Shown: piece after piece, positions 9,367-21,454 of the stretch
Numbering within the stretch: the first letter of the stretch is position 1
Layout of the letters: each line of letters begins with the position of its first letter
Source of the DNA: Symbiodinium natans
Taxonomy: Eukaryota; Sar; Dinophyceae; Suessiales; Symbiodiniaceae
NCBI GenBank assembly: GCA_905221605.1
Contig: CAJNDS010000578.1
Location: forward strand, 1 to 64,000
Reading direction: 5' to 3'
DNA: 64,000 nt
Position numbers and translations under genes: made by a program
The notes under the pieces: generated by a model
Seen by the model: the letters and a program-made list of their open reading frames with translations, nothing else
The model's database searches: none
Told to the model about the DNA's origin: nothing

Positions 9367-9840
9367 CTTTGTAGTAAGTAGTAACGTCAATCCGGAATGG
9401 AGAGGGAAGCGCGACGCGACCCGGAGTGGGAAGCTGGCGCACATGATTTCAAGTCGACGGCGCGCTTGCGATGAAAAGGTTAGCCTCTGCAAGGCAGCGT
9501 GTCAATTCGGAGCGCGGGTGCCACATGTCAGACAAATACACATGTGGGTTCCCCAAACGGACGCTGTCTTGCGAAAGTACGACGGCGCGGCCACCTCTGT
9601 TTAATATGACGGTGCGACGCACGCGTGTGTGAAAATGCAGCTAGGACCGCCCGGGACGATTGGCACCTTTGTCGACCGACTTGCAAGTAAAGCTGTTTTC
9701 TGCGCGCAGGTATTCCATGGCGACCAACATGCACGGCCCTTACTTAGACTCCACCTCTTTTGTCTGTTTTTGTGCTTGTGTGGTTTCTGCTTCTTTCCTT
9801 GCACCGGCGCAGGTGCGTGCCGCGACCGGCCGCTGGAGCT

Positions 9841-9925
9841 CGGCGTTGTCTTCAACGCCGATGAAAAGTCTACAGAGTTGACCACAAGTGCATGGCATTC
9901 AACTCCACACACTTGAATGCCATGC
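9841..9925. other. Two perfect hairpins
   Basis: At 9841-9860 CGGCGTTG-TCTT-CAACGCCG is an 8-bp perfect stem with a 4-base loop. At 9890-9925 GCATGGCATTCAA and TTGAATGCCATGC form a 13-bp perfect stem with a 10-base loop. They lie about 470 bases past the last plus-strand gene. No CTRR follows the first hairpin closely, so it is not a standard Helitron 3' end. Confidence 0.75.
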
Positions 9926-10145
9926 GGTTCCAGTGCATACAAGTGCAGTGTACAAGTGACTATGCAACCATGTAAGGGCATACATTTCTCCAAGTGCATA
10001 CAGTTCGATTACAAAGAATCAAGTGCATGGAGTCAACGCACGGCAAATCGATGCTTTCGGGCCATCCCTCTTCTAGTTTCTTTTCTTGCAATTCTTATTC
10101 CAGGATATCATAAATATATAAAGAAAAATATGAAATATATCTAGA

Positions 10146-10147
<2 letters not shown>

Positions 10148-10193
<46 letters not shown>
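10148..10193. repeat. (AT)n microsatellite
   Basis: About 22 AT units. The surrounding 9926-10400 is AT-rich and holds no gene I can support. Confidence 0.95.
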
Positions 10194-10198
<5 letters not shown>

Positions 10199-10576
10199 AA
10201 TATTGAGATTGGGCCCGCGCTCAAACCTCCGGCATGAACTCCATTTTCGGCGTGGTCGATGGCAGCTGATCTTCGAAGCATGCTTCATCCAACTCACTGG
10301 CCTGAGCGGTGGGTGAATTTGTCGACTGAAGCTCGCTTTCCTACACACCCTACATTTGCTCACGGCCTAGGTTTCACAATCCGCAACAGTTGAAAGTTGC
10401 CCAGGCGGTCCAATGTCAAGAGTCTTTGGGGCTTGAAGTTAGGGTCTCAAGGTGTGGAGAGGGTTGGCCCCCAAAGGAGGGGTGGTCGGATTTGGGTGGG
10501 GTGGGGGGGCGGGGGGGGACTCCAAGCTTCTTAGAATGCGGACGCAGAGAATCCTGAAAGCACGCCCTACTTGAAT

Positions 10577-10672
10577 GTTCATGGGTATTTAGAAGTGGGG
10601 TCAAAAGTACCCTTAATAAGGTTCTTATAATAGATACCCTACTTGTAATCCTACTTACAAATACCCATGAAC
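10577..10672. mobile_element. 96-bp foldback (MITE-like) element
   Basis: The terminal inverted repeats begin GTTCATGGGTATTT at both ends; with one base skipped the match extends another ten or so bases (AAGTGGGGT against AAGTAGGAT). The inner part also pairs partly (CCTTAATAAGG). There is no coding sequence. No clear target-site duplication is seen, so it could be a plain imperfect palindrome. Confidence 0.55.
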
Positions 10673-10734
10673 CACCAAGTAAACCCTTAGCCCTCAACCC
10701 TCTCCACCCAAACCCTCAGAAACCACCAAACCCC

Positions 10735-11990
10735 TTTCACCCTAAACCCTAAGCCTAGGAAACCCTAAACCCTACACACCCTGGGAAGTCTGGCGCATTG
10801 TTCACCACGAACGCTTGGGGCATCATGGGCTTCGGAGGCGCATTCTGCTGTAGCTTATTCCGAACCCCAAAACCCTCCTACAACCGTGCCGGGGCTGCAG
10901 CTCAGCAGCTAGGCAACTGACCCGAAAGCCCCCGCAAAACCTCTAAAGGATGGCATCCCAAATCCCCCGAGATCCCCAAAGATTGGGATGTTCCATCTTA
11001 CACTAAGAGTCCTTCATAGGGATTGTAATAGGGGGCACTGGAATCATTAAGGACTGTTAGCATAAGGGGGAACTTCCCAACCCAAAGAATCTAAGCTTTT
11101 GGGGAAGCCTACATGATCAACCCTAAACCCTAAACCCTAAACCCTTTTTGAGTACTCTAACTATTAGGGGCCGCCCGATCATAGGAACCCCAACAGGGAC
11201 GATAACTGATAGAAGTGACACAGTGCCTCACCCTCAACCGTAAAGCCTAAACCCTAAACCCTAAACCCGAAAATACAGGTTCTTTGGAAGCCCCTGTGAT
11301 GAAATTTGGCCCGGACATGCCTGCTGCTGCTGCGGCACCTGCCAGTCGCCCGTGTCAGGTTTAGGGTTTAGGGTTTAGGGTTTAGGGTTTAGGGTTTAGG
11401 GTTTAGGGTGAACCCTGACCTGACCCCCCTCAACCCCTCCCTAAACCCCCAAAACTTCCTGACCCTCTTTTACACTCCTAAACCTTGAACCCCATGGAAC
11501 CCCAGGGAACCGAAACTAAAAAAAGGTGCAAGAGGGTATACCAAGTTTAAAAAAGCTTCTGAAGCCCCCAAACCCTTAACCACCCTTAAACTGAAACCCC
11601 CCTGAAACCCCCCTTAAACCCTCTCAAGTTCCCGGGCCTGGCCAAATTCAAGCAGGCGCGGCCGCACCCGCGCCAGATGGGCGCTGTGCGCCGCCTCGAG
11701 ATAACTTGAAGGTTCAGGGTTTAGGGTTTTGGGGGGCCGCATGAGCCCTAAACCCTAAACCCTAAACCATAAAACCTCTGAGGAGCCCCCGGTCACACCT
11801 TGGGGCTTTGAGGGTTTTGGGTTTAGGGTTTACTGTAGGGTTTAGGGTTTACTGTAGGGTTTCCGGTTTAGGGTTTAGGGTCTAGGGTCTAGGGTCGAGG
11901 GTTTAGGGTTTAGGTTTAAGGTTTAGGTTTCCCTGAACCCTAAACTCCAAACCTCAAACACTAAACCCTAAACCCCCCTTCCCAGACTCT
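10735..11990. repeat. Interstitial telomere-like repeat field, both orientations
   Basis: CCCTAAA runs (for example 11122-11146 and 11740-11766) alternate with TTTAGGG runs (11358-11409, seven units; 11818-11925, degenerate) in unrelated and AC-rich DNA. Mixed orientation and decay show this is not a chromosome end. Dinoflagellates and plants use TTTAGGG telomeres. Confidence 0.9.
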
Positions 11991-12236
11991 GAGATGCCTT
12001 GGTTCGCGGGAGCCTATGGCTTCGGAGCACAGGTGTTCCTTTAGCTGTTGGTTGGCAGGGAATGAGGGAATTGGGGTCCTATATATTATACCCTTTAAGG
12101 GATTTTATCGGGTACCTCAGTCCCACATTCCCTACTAAGCAACAGTAAGTCAGCAGTCCAAGAAGTTTTGGGTGGTTGATCATAATAGTAATAATAAGAA
12201 TAAACATAATAATAGTAGTAATAATCGTCGTGGTTT

Positions 12237-14250
12237 TTGGCTGCCTATGCTACTTGTGGCGTGTGGCCCACCTGCAAGCAGGCGCTTGCTACGTTTTCAG
12301 ACCATCTACGCTCCTTAAGTTCTAAAAGGGTTTGCTGGAGGCTGCAAAAGGCGTGTGAGTGCACGCGGCTGGCAGTCCCAGCCCGTGTGTGCAAGGTGCG
12401 ACATTCGAACCCCGCTTCTGAACAGCCCTAAACCCTAAACCTGCATTCTTCTGTTGAGGGTTTACTTCGATTAAACATCCGGATTTGACGGAAGGTATCA
12501 GAGGACGGTAGGGCCCCACTTAAGCTCGTTTATGTGTAGTTTACTCCATATTTCTGTAAAATTCCTGAATCGAAACCTTTCCGGAGAAAAAGCGCAGAAA
12601 TTTGACTTTCGATACTGCTGGCAGCTCATACGAGAATTGGGAAGCGCAGCCTTCTGGGTGAGCACGGCCGGAGCTCTTCGATGCACGCAGGCCACTTATC
12701 CTACCTGTGGTCTTTGCGTGGCCAGTGTGCTAGCCGACCTGCGAGCAGGCACTTGTGGTAGTTTTGGCGGCCCATGCTAATTACCCTGTGCTGGTGTTTG
12801 TGTCTGTCTATGTCTGTGTGTGTGCGCGTGCGCGTGCGTGCGTGCGCAGGCCACTTTGATCACTTGGCTGGTTGATGCGAACCAATGCTACCTGTGGTTT
12901 TTGAGTGGACCGTGCTCGCCGACCTGTGAGCAGGCACTTGTAGAACCATGCCACCTGTGGCAGCGAGTGTGTGTGCGTGTGGCCCGACCTGCATGCAGGC
13001 CATTTACTTGTAGTAGTTTTTGGCTGCCTATGCTACTTGTGGCGTGCGAGACCATCTACGCCCCTTAAGTTCTAAAAGGGTTTGCTGCATTCTTCTGTTG
13101 AGGGTTTACGGGGTTGAAGGAGTCCAGGGTTGAAAGGTCCGGGTTCGATTAAACATCCGGATTTGACGGAAGGTATCAGAGGACGGTAGGGCCCCACTTA
13201 AGCTCGTTTATGTGTAGTTTACTCCATATTTCTGTAAAACTCCTGAATCGAAACCTTTCCGGAGAAGAAGCGCAGAAATTTGACTTTGGATACTGCTGGC
13301 AGCTCACACGAGAATTGGGAAGCGCAGCCTTCTGGGTGAGCACGGCCGGGAGCTCTTCGATCTCATCTTCCTCTGGCCCGACCTGCACGCAGGCCACTTA
13401 TCCTACCTGTGGTCTTTGCGTGGCCAGTGTGCTAGCCGACCTGCGAGCAGGCACTTGTGGTAGTTTTGGCGGTCCATGCTAATTACCCTGTGCTGGTGTT
13501 TGTGTCTGTCTATGTCTGTGTGTGTGCGTGTGCGCGTGCGTGCGTGCGCAGGCCACTTTGATCACTTGGCTGGTTGATGCGAACCAATGCTACCTGTGGT
13601 TTTTGAGTGGACCGTGCTCGCCGACCTGTGAGCAGGCACTTGTAGAACCATGCCACCTGTGGCAGCGAGTGTGTGTGCGTGTGGCCCGACCTGCGTGCAG
13701 GCCATTTGGATCACTTTGTTGGTCGATGCTGCCTGTGGACTTTGTGTGCATACTGTGCTGGCCGACCTGCGAGCAGGCACTTGTAGTAGTTTTTGGCTCC
13801 TATGCTACTTGTGGCGTGCGAGACCATCTACGCCCCTTAAGTTCTAAAAGGGTTTGCTGCATTCTTCTGTTGAGGGTTTACGGGGTTGAAGGAGTCCAGG
13901 GTTGAAAGGTCCGGGTTCGATTAAACATCCGGATTTGACGGAAGGTATCAGAGGACGGTAGGGCCCCACTTAAGCTCGTTTATGTGTAGTTTACTCCATA
14001 TTTCTGTAAAACTCCTGAATCGAAACCTTTCCGGAGAAGAAGCGCAGAAATTTGACTTTGGATACTGCTGGCAGCTCACACGAGAATTGGGAAGCGCAGC
14101 CTTCTGGGTGAGCACGGCCGGGAGCCCCGACCTGCACGCAGGCCACTTATCCTACCTGTGGTCTTTGCGTGGCCAGTGTGCTAGCCGACCTGCGAGCAGG
14201 CACTTGTGGTAGTTTTGGCGGCCCATGCTAATTACCCTGTGCTGGTGTTT
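12237..14250. repeat. Satellite, three tandem copies of 0.68-0.77 kb
   Basis: The landmark CATCCGGATTTGACGG occurs at about 12476, 13154 and 13926. Each copy holds a conserved 200-base block (AAGCTCGTTTATGTG to GAGCACGGCC), a (TG/CG) microsatellite, and several CCTGCNNGCAGG palindromes near the word GGCACTTGT. The length differences come from gain or loss of a 77-base inner block. The frames open through it differ between copies by indels, so I treat it as non-coding. Confidence 0.9.
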
Positions 14251-14316
14251 GTGTCTGTCTATGTCTGTGTGTGTGCGCGGAAGGGAGGATTCGGGGGGTT
14301 TCAGGTGTCTAAAAAC

Positions 14317-14344
14317 ATGCACGCGCACACACACACACACACAC
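14317..14344. repeat. (AC)n microsatellite
   Basis: A run of CA units at the right edge of the satellite field. Confidence 0.9.
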
Positions 14345-17300
14345 CCTTCCAGGCACATGACCTTGGAAGCCCACCTGAAAACTTCATGCAGTAGCCACCT
14401 GAAGCTGAAAAATCCTAACCGTTCCTAACCCCCAATACTGAGTTCTAACAGCTCACGAACTGGAGATTAGGGAAGTGGCACTCCTCCGACTTACCCACAT
14501 GTGAAACACCTCCGAGATAGCGCCCCAGCCGAACACGCCTTGCTGCGCGCTCATCGAATTCCAGCAATGCGCTGTCTGGTGACATCTCGACTCCACTATG
14601 CGATGCTTGAACTGGAGTTGACAGTCGGAGCACCAAGCGCCAGCTCAAACCACTTGAATATACACAACGTCGAGGCGTTTAAGGACCCAGGACTATAAGG
14701 TCCAGTAACAGCGGGGTGGGTGCAATCAGTCAGCGCCAAGTCTTGGCTGCTCTACAGGGTTTTCGGGTGGTTCTTGGGCTTGGGGTGAGGGTTCGGGTTG
14801 CTACATCTTTGCTGGGACCAGATGATTAAGCGAGAAAGCCGAACCTGTAGATCCTTTTTGGGCCAAGAGTTGGACCATCTGTGCCCTCACTGAGAACAAA
14901 CCGTAACCCCGACATACAACTCGCAGCTCGCTGCTATCTAGATGAAACAGTATCTGCCAAGACAAATCTCGACGTGATGGCCAGCCATGTCGGGACCTGT
15001 AAGCACCTAGCAAAATACCAGTCAGCTTCTGTTGCCCAGACTTGTTGAGTTGGGTTCAGAGTTTGGGATTTAGGAATTTTGAAGGTCCCATGTCCCACAA
15101 ACCCAACTACACTATCAAATCCAAGTCGACCCCGGAATCCTCAGCTCTCATCTGCGTAACGCTGTAGCCCAGACCCGTCACAAGCGAGACTTCAAATGAG
15201 AAGGAACCCGTTCAAGTCGTTCAAGCCAACACTCACGCGGCTAGGTAACCCCGTGTACTATTCAGGACGCCTGTGGCGAAAGACTCAGCCACCACGAGCT
15301 TGGCCTCAGAAAACTCGTCAGTGCTCAAAATTGGGAGTTCAAGCATCTAGGGGTTATATTGGGCTTTCTCAGACAGCGTGTGTCTACCTCTGCGCACATC
15401 TACATGAAGCGGCAGAAGTACAGTCTTACTCCAACCAGAGGTGTCCACAGCTTCTCGGCTGAGTCTTTCGCAAGAATGCGCAGATCGCTGAGCTCCACGA
15501 AGACCTCCCAAGAAACACGAAACTCAAACCAAAACAGAAGCTCAGAAGACGAGAGTGCCTGCCAGAAACTTCCAAAACTCCAGCAACACTCGTCAAAGGC
15601 ACTAAGCCACTACAGTAGGCTTAGGTTTCTCACCATAGATTGTGTTTACCCATCACAGCCGCTGAGGATCAACACCTGCCGCGCCGAACACGCGTCTGCA
15701 CGCAAAGCCTGCGCATCAATAGTCCAAACCAAGCAAGCCAGAATGGCGACGGGCTGCCGTGTTTGGCTGGATAGCTAGTCAGCAACGAAATGTGGTATTC
15801 GAGGGTTGCTTCGTTCTCAGCTCTTTCAGACATGCCGTGTCATTGCGAATTGTCCACTGGGTATGTGGCCAAAATTTGTTGCAGACGGCTTTGCAACCAT
15901 GAGAACTGTTAGCGTGAATGATTGTTGCTTCATGGGCGGAGATGGCAACTTCATGTTCTGTGTGCTGTTTCAGAAGACCTCACATACCCTACGAGGCCCT
16001 ACGCCGCAATGGGACCTGTCTAGTCGCTTGAGTTCAACTTCTTCCCCTCCACAAAGTCTTGAAACCCTAACTCGCTGCAAACCCAAGCCAGCCATTGCAT
16101 GCACGGCGACCTACCTCCGCACACTCGTTGGTATTACGTCTATGCCTTTGAAGAGGGATTGCAATTTGCTCCGGCAAAGCCTGCGCCTTTCCGATCAAAA
16201 ACGGGGCGACATGAGGCAGGCACCCATGGCTTCACCGGCTCGTCCGCACGCCTGGCTGCTAGAGAGCGATTTCACGGATGCCTGTTAAGGCTGACAAGGC
16301 TTCTATCGGATTCCAGAAAGGCTTCCCGGAGGCTGTAGCGGTAGCACCCCGACGAACTCGCCAACTAGCAAGATGTGCAAGTACAAAAGGGAACCGACCG
16401 GCAGATGGGCACTCTGTTCTCAAGCTTTGTTGCTGCCGAGAAATATTGAATTGAAACACTTCGAGTTAATTGCACCGTTGCTGGGGTATGGGTTAACATG
16501 ATACGTTCTATTCCTTACTTTTACTGGGATTAAGTATTCATAGAGATGTAAAAAAAAACAATGGCCAGTTGAGTTAGCGGGAGTGATAAGTGGCATATGG
16601 TACATAAGCCACAGCATCACATGCAGCCGGACAGCTCTCTTCACTTGACGTGACAAAGTCCGTTTCCGAGTCGTATGCTGAGTCTGTTGGTTCCGTGCAG
16701 TGAGTGCACGCGCACGGGGTTCGACAGAGCTGTAAAGCACAAACTTCAGGTTTCGGGGATATTATGAAACTTGAATAGCCTAAGTCTAAGAAGTGTTACT
16801 GATTCGTTGGGAAGCCATGCTGGTGCGGCTACTTATTTCTTGCCTCTGGTGATCGACTACATAATCCTACCGCCTACGTAGTCATCACGCGTTTTGGTCT
16901 TCACCCACGTGATGCTGTTCGCTCGCAAGACCAGGCCTGCGCGACGCAGGAGACAATGCGACCTGAAGTTTAGGGCTTAGATGGGCTTAGGGTTTATAGG
17001 GGCTGGGGTCGTCAATGAGTCAAGTCCAGAAGATGACGCACCAAGCAGGGTTTAGCAGGGTTTAGGGTTTAGGGATTCCCCGAGCAAAACCGTGCAATGC
17101 AATGTGATACACGGGTGTTACCGCTGCGGCCGCTGCGGCAAGCAGCGCGTCCTGCTGTGCGCTAGGTCGCAGGGAAGGTAACCAGTAGCTTCTCTAAGTC
17201 CACCAAGTTCAGATATCGCCTCCTCCCCCTTCATGGCTACTGCGTACAGAGTAGTGGCAGCGTTGAGGCTTTATCCCATCAAGTACGCACGCAGCCAAAA

Positions 17301-17360
17301 CCCATCGGCAGAAATCTGAGGCCAGTGCCAACACCAGCGCCGACTGCCTCACCTGGTTGC
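14345..17360. other. Gene-poor stretch, nothing assignable
   Basis: Only short unrelated open frames are present, the longest about 160 codons at 15806-16288 on plus, and none has a recognisable motif or conserved pattern. Isolated TTTAGGG-like words occur at 16983-17066. It probably belongs to the strand-switch zone. Confidence 0.5.
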
Positions 17361-17363
17361 GAA

Positions 17364-17459
17364 TCCTAAACCCTAAACCCTAAACCCTAAGCGCTAAACC
17401 CTAAACCCTAAACCCTAAACCCTAAACCCTAAACCCTAAACCCTAAACCCTAAACCCTC
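17364..17459 (+). repeat. Interstitial CCCTAAA array
   Basis: About 13 units of CCCTAAA with a single variant (GCGCTAAA). It is the longest clean telomere-like run in the window and is flanked on both sides by ordinary DNA. Confidence 0.95.
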
Positions 17460-18064
17460 AAGCCCAAACCCTATCCCCAGAAGCATCCACAAGACCACAT
17501 CTAGGGACCCGTGCTACACACTGACTTAGGGAACGGCAGCAGGTTTAAGGGTTAATGTTGATGCATGGTGCAGGGCTTCTCAAGAGTAGCATCCTTTTGA
17601 CGGAGAGTCCCTGGAATATTGCACAATGAACTTGGGGGCATAGCGAAGGTTGTAATTTTCATAAAGGCAACAAGAGACTGCAACAAGAGTATCAGAACAA
17701 GACAGTTGTTGGGGAGTGACAGCAGACGGAAGCAGTATCACGGGTTAGCAACATGTACACATGACTCAAATTCGTTTTCAAGGGATTCCTCAGCCTCATG
17801 TCTGTAACGTGAACCTGGGTCCAAGACCTTACAGTAGGCTTCTAGCCTCTCATGGCATGCATGCTTGATCTTCAGTCCCAATCATGCTAACTGGGCAGCC
17901 TGTCAACCTACACCGACCCCAGAAACGGTTGACAACTGAAGAAAGACAACCAACAAAGTGCAGGTCACACAGAGAAGACACGGGGTATAGTGGGTCCCCA
18001 TTTCGTCCCCCACCGAAGCCAAACTTTCAAGCCTAAAGTCGGCGCACGGTGCGTGCTTCCGTTG

Positions 18065-18530
18065 ACGCTCGAATTCGGCGACTGAATTGTCTCAAAGCAG
18101 ATGTGTATTCAGCCAATTCTTGTAATTTGCGGCCGAACATCGCCGAATTTCGTCTTCGGCGCCGAATGTCGACTTTCGGGACCGAGTTTCGACGTCTTCA
18201 AAAACACTTCAAATGGAAATAGCCTGGGCCAACGGCCTAGGCACAAATGCCCTAACTCCCTAAACCCCTGAACGCTAAAACTCCTGAACGCCGACTGCAT
18301 TTTTGTTTCAAGAGCAGCCAGAGTCTGGACAAGTCCGGATCTTGGCTTCACGGCCGAATGTCGACTTTGGGACCACATATCGACTTCGCGCACAACTTCG
18401 ACTTCAGTGTTTCGTGACATCGAATTATGTCGTCTTTCGGCTCCAAGGCCGAATTTCGACTTCAAATTTCGTCATCGCGCGTAATTTGAGCTTCGGGTCC
18501 TGGCAAACAAGTTCGACTTCATCGGCTTCG
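18065..18530. repeat. Degenerate TTCGAC-rich repeat
   Basis: Words of the form GCCGAATNTCGACTT recur at irregular 20-50 base spacing (for example at about 18133, 18160, 18354 and 18451), separated by a stretch near 18230-18345 that lacks them. It looks like an old, diverged minisatellite. Confidence 0.6.
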
Positions 18531-21076
18531 CACCCCCTCCCCTCCCCTGAAATGCGGACCCAGTTTCCCGGCTCCACGCGTAAGTGCACAAGACTTGAAT
18601 ACCGCGCAGAGTACACGCCAAAATCCGTACTAGCCCCTGCGCCCTTAGGAATGCCGAGTAAGCTTGACTGCAAAGCAACAAACATGCTCATGAGAAAGTG
18701 TGCAACTAAGTCCGTCAAAAGCGTGAAGAGCGCAGGAGGTCGGTGCTCGGGAACCTGGAAGCGAAGCGGAGACCACTCCAGGCCCAGCCCAGCCACGAGG
18801 TATGCGACCGACTTTGGTAGCTTCGCAATCCGGAGAAAAGACTAAGCGGGATTGTCGTTGCTCCACCTTGCGACTTGCGACTAAAGAACACGAAGGTATC
18901 CAACAGGTACATTTCGCGCCGAATGCAGGGACAAGACGAACATGCTCTGAGCAACACTCTCTGTCAAGGCCTACTCTGCATCTGGACTAGAAAAGCTGCC
19001 ATGACAAACCCGAAGTGGGAACATCTTGTCTCTACGGAATCTGAGCTCGCTGTCTTCAGCTTTGTCATTCTGTCCTGTCGCTCTTTCAACTCAACACGAT
19101 GAAGATTAAAACTTGCCAATTGCAGCAATCTTGTCAGCTATGCCGAATTAGGGGATGCTTTGACAATCGGCGTTGGTTCGGTGTCCTACTCCCTTTTGAC
19201 TACTCCGAGGACTCCAAGGCCTGAAACGTTCAGAACGTCATAGCACCGCCCCTCCGAGCCCGTACTTCGAAAAAATCAGCCTGGCAAACGTTCTACGACC
19301 ATGAGGGGGGCGGCTAAATCCGAAACCGGCGCAACTCGCCTCGGCGCCGCTGAGGGCTGGGGCTCCGCTCCACTTGGGCTTTGGTTGCATACATTGTGGC
19401 TTCGCTGCAAAAATATAGTGTGAGCCTGTTTTGAGGCTCTGGGTGGTTACGAAGTGACCGAACTAGCGCATGAGCTGTGGAATGTATTGTTGGTGCAAGC
19501 AAAGGTATTGCCAAAATTGGTCTAAGGACGAAGCATGCCCATGCTGAACCTGGTTACGCTTCTAAGCTCCTGAGTTCACTTAAACTTTGCTTGAGAAGTC
19601 CGGATAACTCAGATACCAAGAACCGTGTAGACTTGGTCTTTGCAGACATGGCCTTGGTGCAAGCAGGTCCAATTGTGTAGCAGTCATGTTGCAGACGCAG
19701 CTGTAGTTGTTACAAGCTGCAGCAAGCAGCTAAACCACCCGCAGAGGAAATCGCATAGTTCCCAACAACATATTTTCCTCCGCGCAATGCCCTCCCTGCC
19801 AAAAGAAAGCAAAGAGGCATGCAAACTTCTACGACTACTACTGCTACTACTTTCAACTGACTGTTCGGGAAGCTTTTTTCCACGAGCAAGCGAATCTGAA
19901 TTGGGGGGCCTGTTGTTTCTCGACCATCTGCATGTTTTGATGGGATCTAGCACTACCCTTTATGTTGTCAAAGTCCGATGTGTGGCAGCATGTCAGAACT
20001 ACCCCCCCTCAGCACTCCCGTGCAGCATCAACTGTACACTGATGTGCCTTTTGCCACCTTGCAGACATCTGGGCTTGAGGCAACAAGCGCATCTTGAAAG
20101 CAGGAAGCTGGGTCTCCTCCCCGTTTATCAGATCCATGATAAGTCAGTAGGTCTCAGCAGGTCCACCACGAACACGCCAAGATCCGCAGTGCCCAGCGCG
20201 GCAACGTGGAAGTATGTACGTTGCGCAGATTGCATGGCTCTCAGGCACCAAAAATTCGGGCGAGCTGGCCAAAGCACAAAATTTGGAAAGAGTTAAGCTA
20301 CCAGGCTCTTGCTTTAAGTAACTGAAAGCGTGTCGATAGAGTCTACAGACCTTCTGATTGTTCAGAGCTTGCAGAGTCCTAGTTTCTGTGCTCAGCTTTT
20401 GGCCATGCCACAGGAAAATCCAGTAGCTGCAGACAACTGAAACGCGAGCAGAAGTGAAGGCGCCCCACTGAGGCCGGACTGCCGTTTCTTCATTCTGCCT
20501 GTACCCGCTAAAGGCTAAACTGGGGCAATGCCACTGGGCCCATTGGATAGCCCCGTGCAACCTGCAACAAATTGAGAGCACAAAATGCGTTGCAGATACA
20601 CACGACATGATAGCGACGTCTTGATGACCAGCCCCTGTCTCCTGATCTACACTTCATCTTCTGTTTGCTGCTGCATAAGGTTGGTTTGGGGTGCGGGTAT
20701 GAGTGATGTTCCGGATGTATAAGCACTTTCTTTTTTCCCGACTCTGCTAAGATCGCACTCATAGAAGATGGACAAACTTGCATATAGATGAATGTTGCGC
20801 AAACTCAGCTTGATGAAATAACTGCAATCACGCTCGTGGGGACTGAATACTGATACGTGCTCGTTCTGAGGACCATGCCGCGCACGACAACTGCATCAGG
20901 GTTTGTCTTTGATTTGGGATCCAGTAACTGTCATACATCAGGAACACTCTTGCTTACACCCCACAGGCTTATTCTACATCGCCCACATGGAGCTTGGAAT
21001 TCAGTAGACTTCATTTACTTTCAGCATTTTGGGAAATCTTTGGAGACATGCACGCAAATTGCACGCATGGGACTGG
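18531..21076. other. Gene-poor stretch, nothing assignable
   Basis: Open frames up to 218 codons on both strands, but composition and overlap look random. A minus frame at 20144-20608 is open without any recognised motif. Confidence 0.4.
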
Positions 21077-21313
21077 TCAAGCCATCGTTACCTCGACGTC
21101 TGACTGCGCCTCTATACAGGCTCGGCCATAGGTCACTGGAAGCTTCGCATCGTGCGACACTTGCCGCCGAAACAAGAATGCCCCGCAACCAAAGCCGCCA
21201 AGAGCAGCAAAGATGACTGAAAGGCTGAGTTGCAGCAGCCCTGCCCAAGCATGTCCAGGGACCTGCGACTTCAAGGAATGTTGGAATGTTGCAGGCTGAA
21301 ATTCATACTGCAA
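21077..21313 (-). CDS. Candidate exon with a membrane segment
   Basis: The open frame encodes a hydrophobic segment of about 20 residues (LLQLSLSVIFAALGGFGCGA) followed by basic residues (FRRQVSHDAK), the charge pattern of a single-pass helix with a cytoplasmic tail. It lies just downstream, in minus-strand order, of the 21455-22174 exon and could be the C-terminal exon of that gene. Exact splice sites were not resolved. Confidence 0.35.
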   Translation of the reverse strand: MQYEFQPATFQHSLKSQVPGHAWAGLLQLSLSVIFAALGGFGCGAFLFRRQVSHDAKLPVTYGRACIEAQSDVEVTMA

Positions 21314-21454
21314 ACTGCAAGGTCAAAACATAAATGGGACGAGGGATGTATCAACCAACAATGACTTGAGCAAAGACGATGGAGATGCAAACTAAGAAAA
21401 CATCCCACAAGGCATCGTGTAACATGCCATGCCGTTGGGCTACTCAGATCATGT

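Noticed and set aside
9841-9880. Helitron 3' terminus (hairpin followed by CTRR)
   Set aside because: The hairpin is there, but the following bases (CTAC) do not fit CTRR and no 5'-TC end could be paired with it.
10735-11990. A true chromosome end
   Set aside because: Both orientations are mixed, units are decayed and unique sequence continues on both sides.
12237-13905. Cys-rich frames with recurring PTCEQAL
   Set aside because: Part of the satellite; indels between copies shift the frame and there is no start or splice logic.
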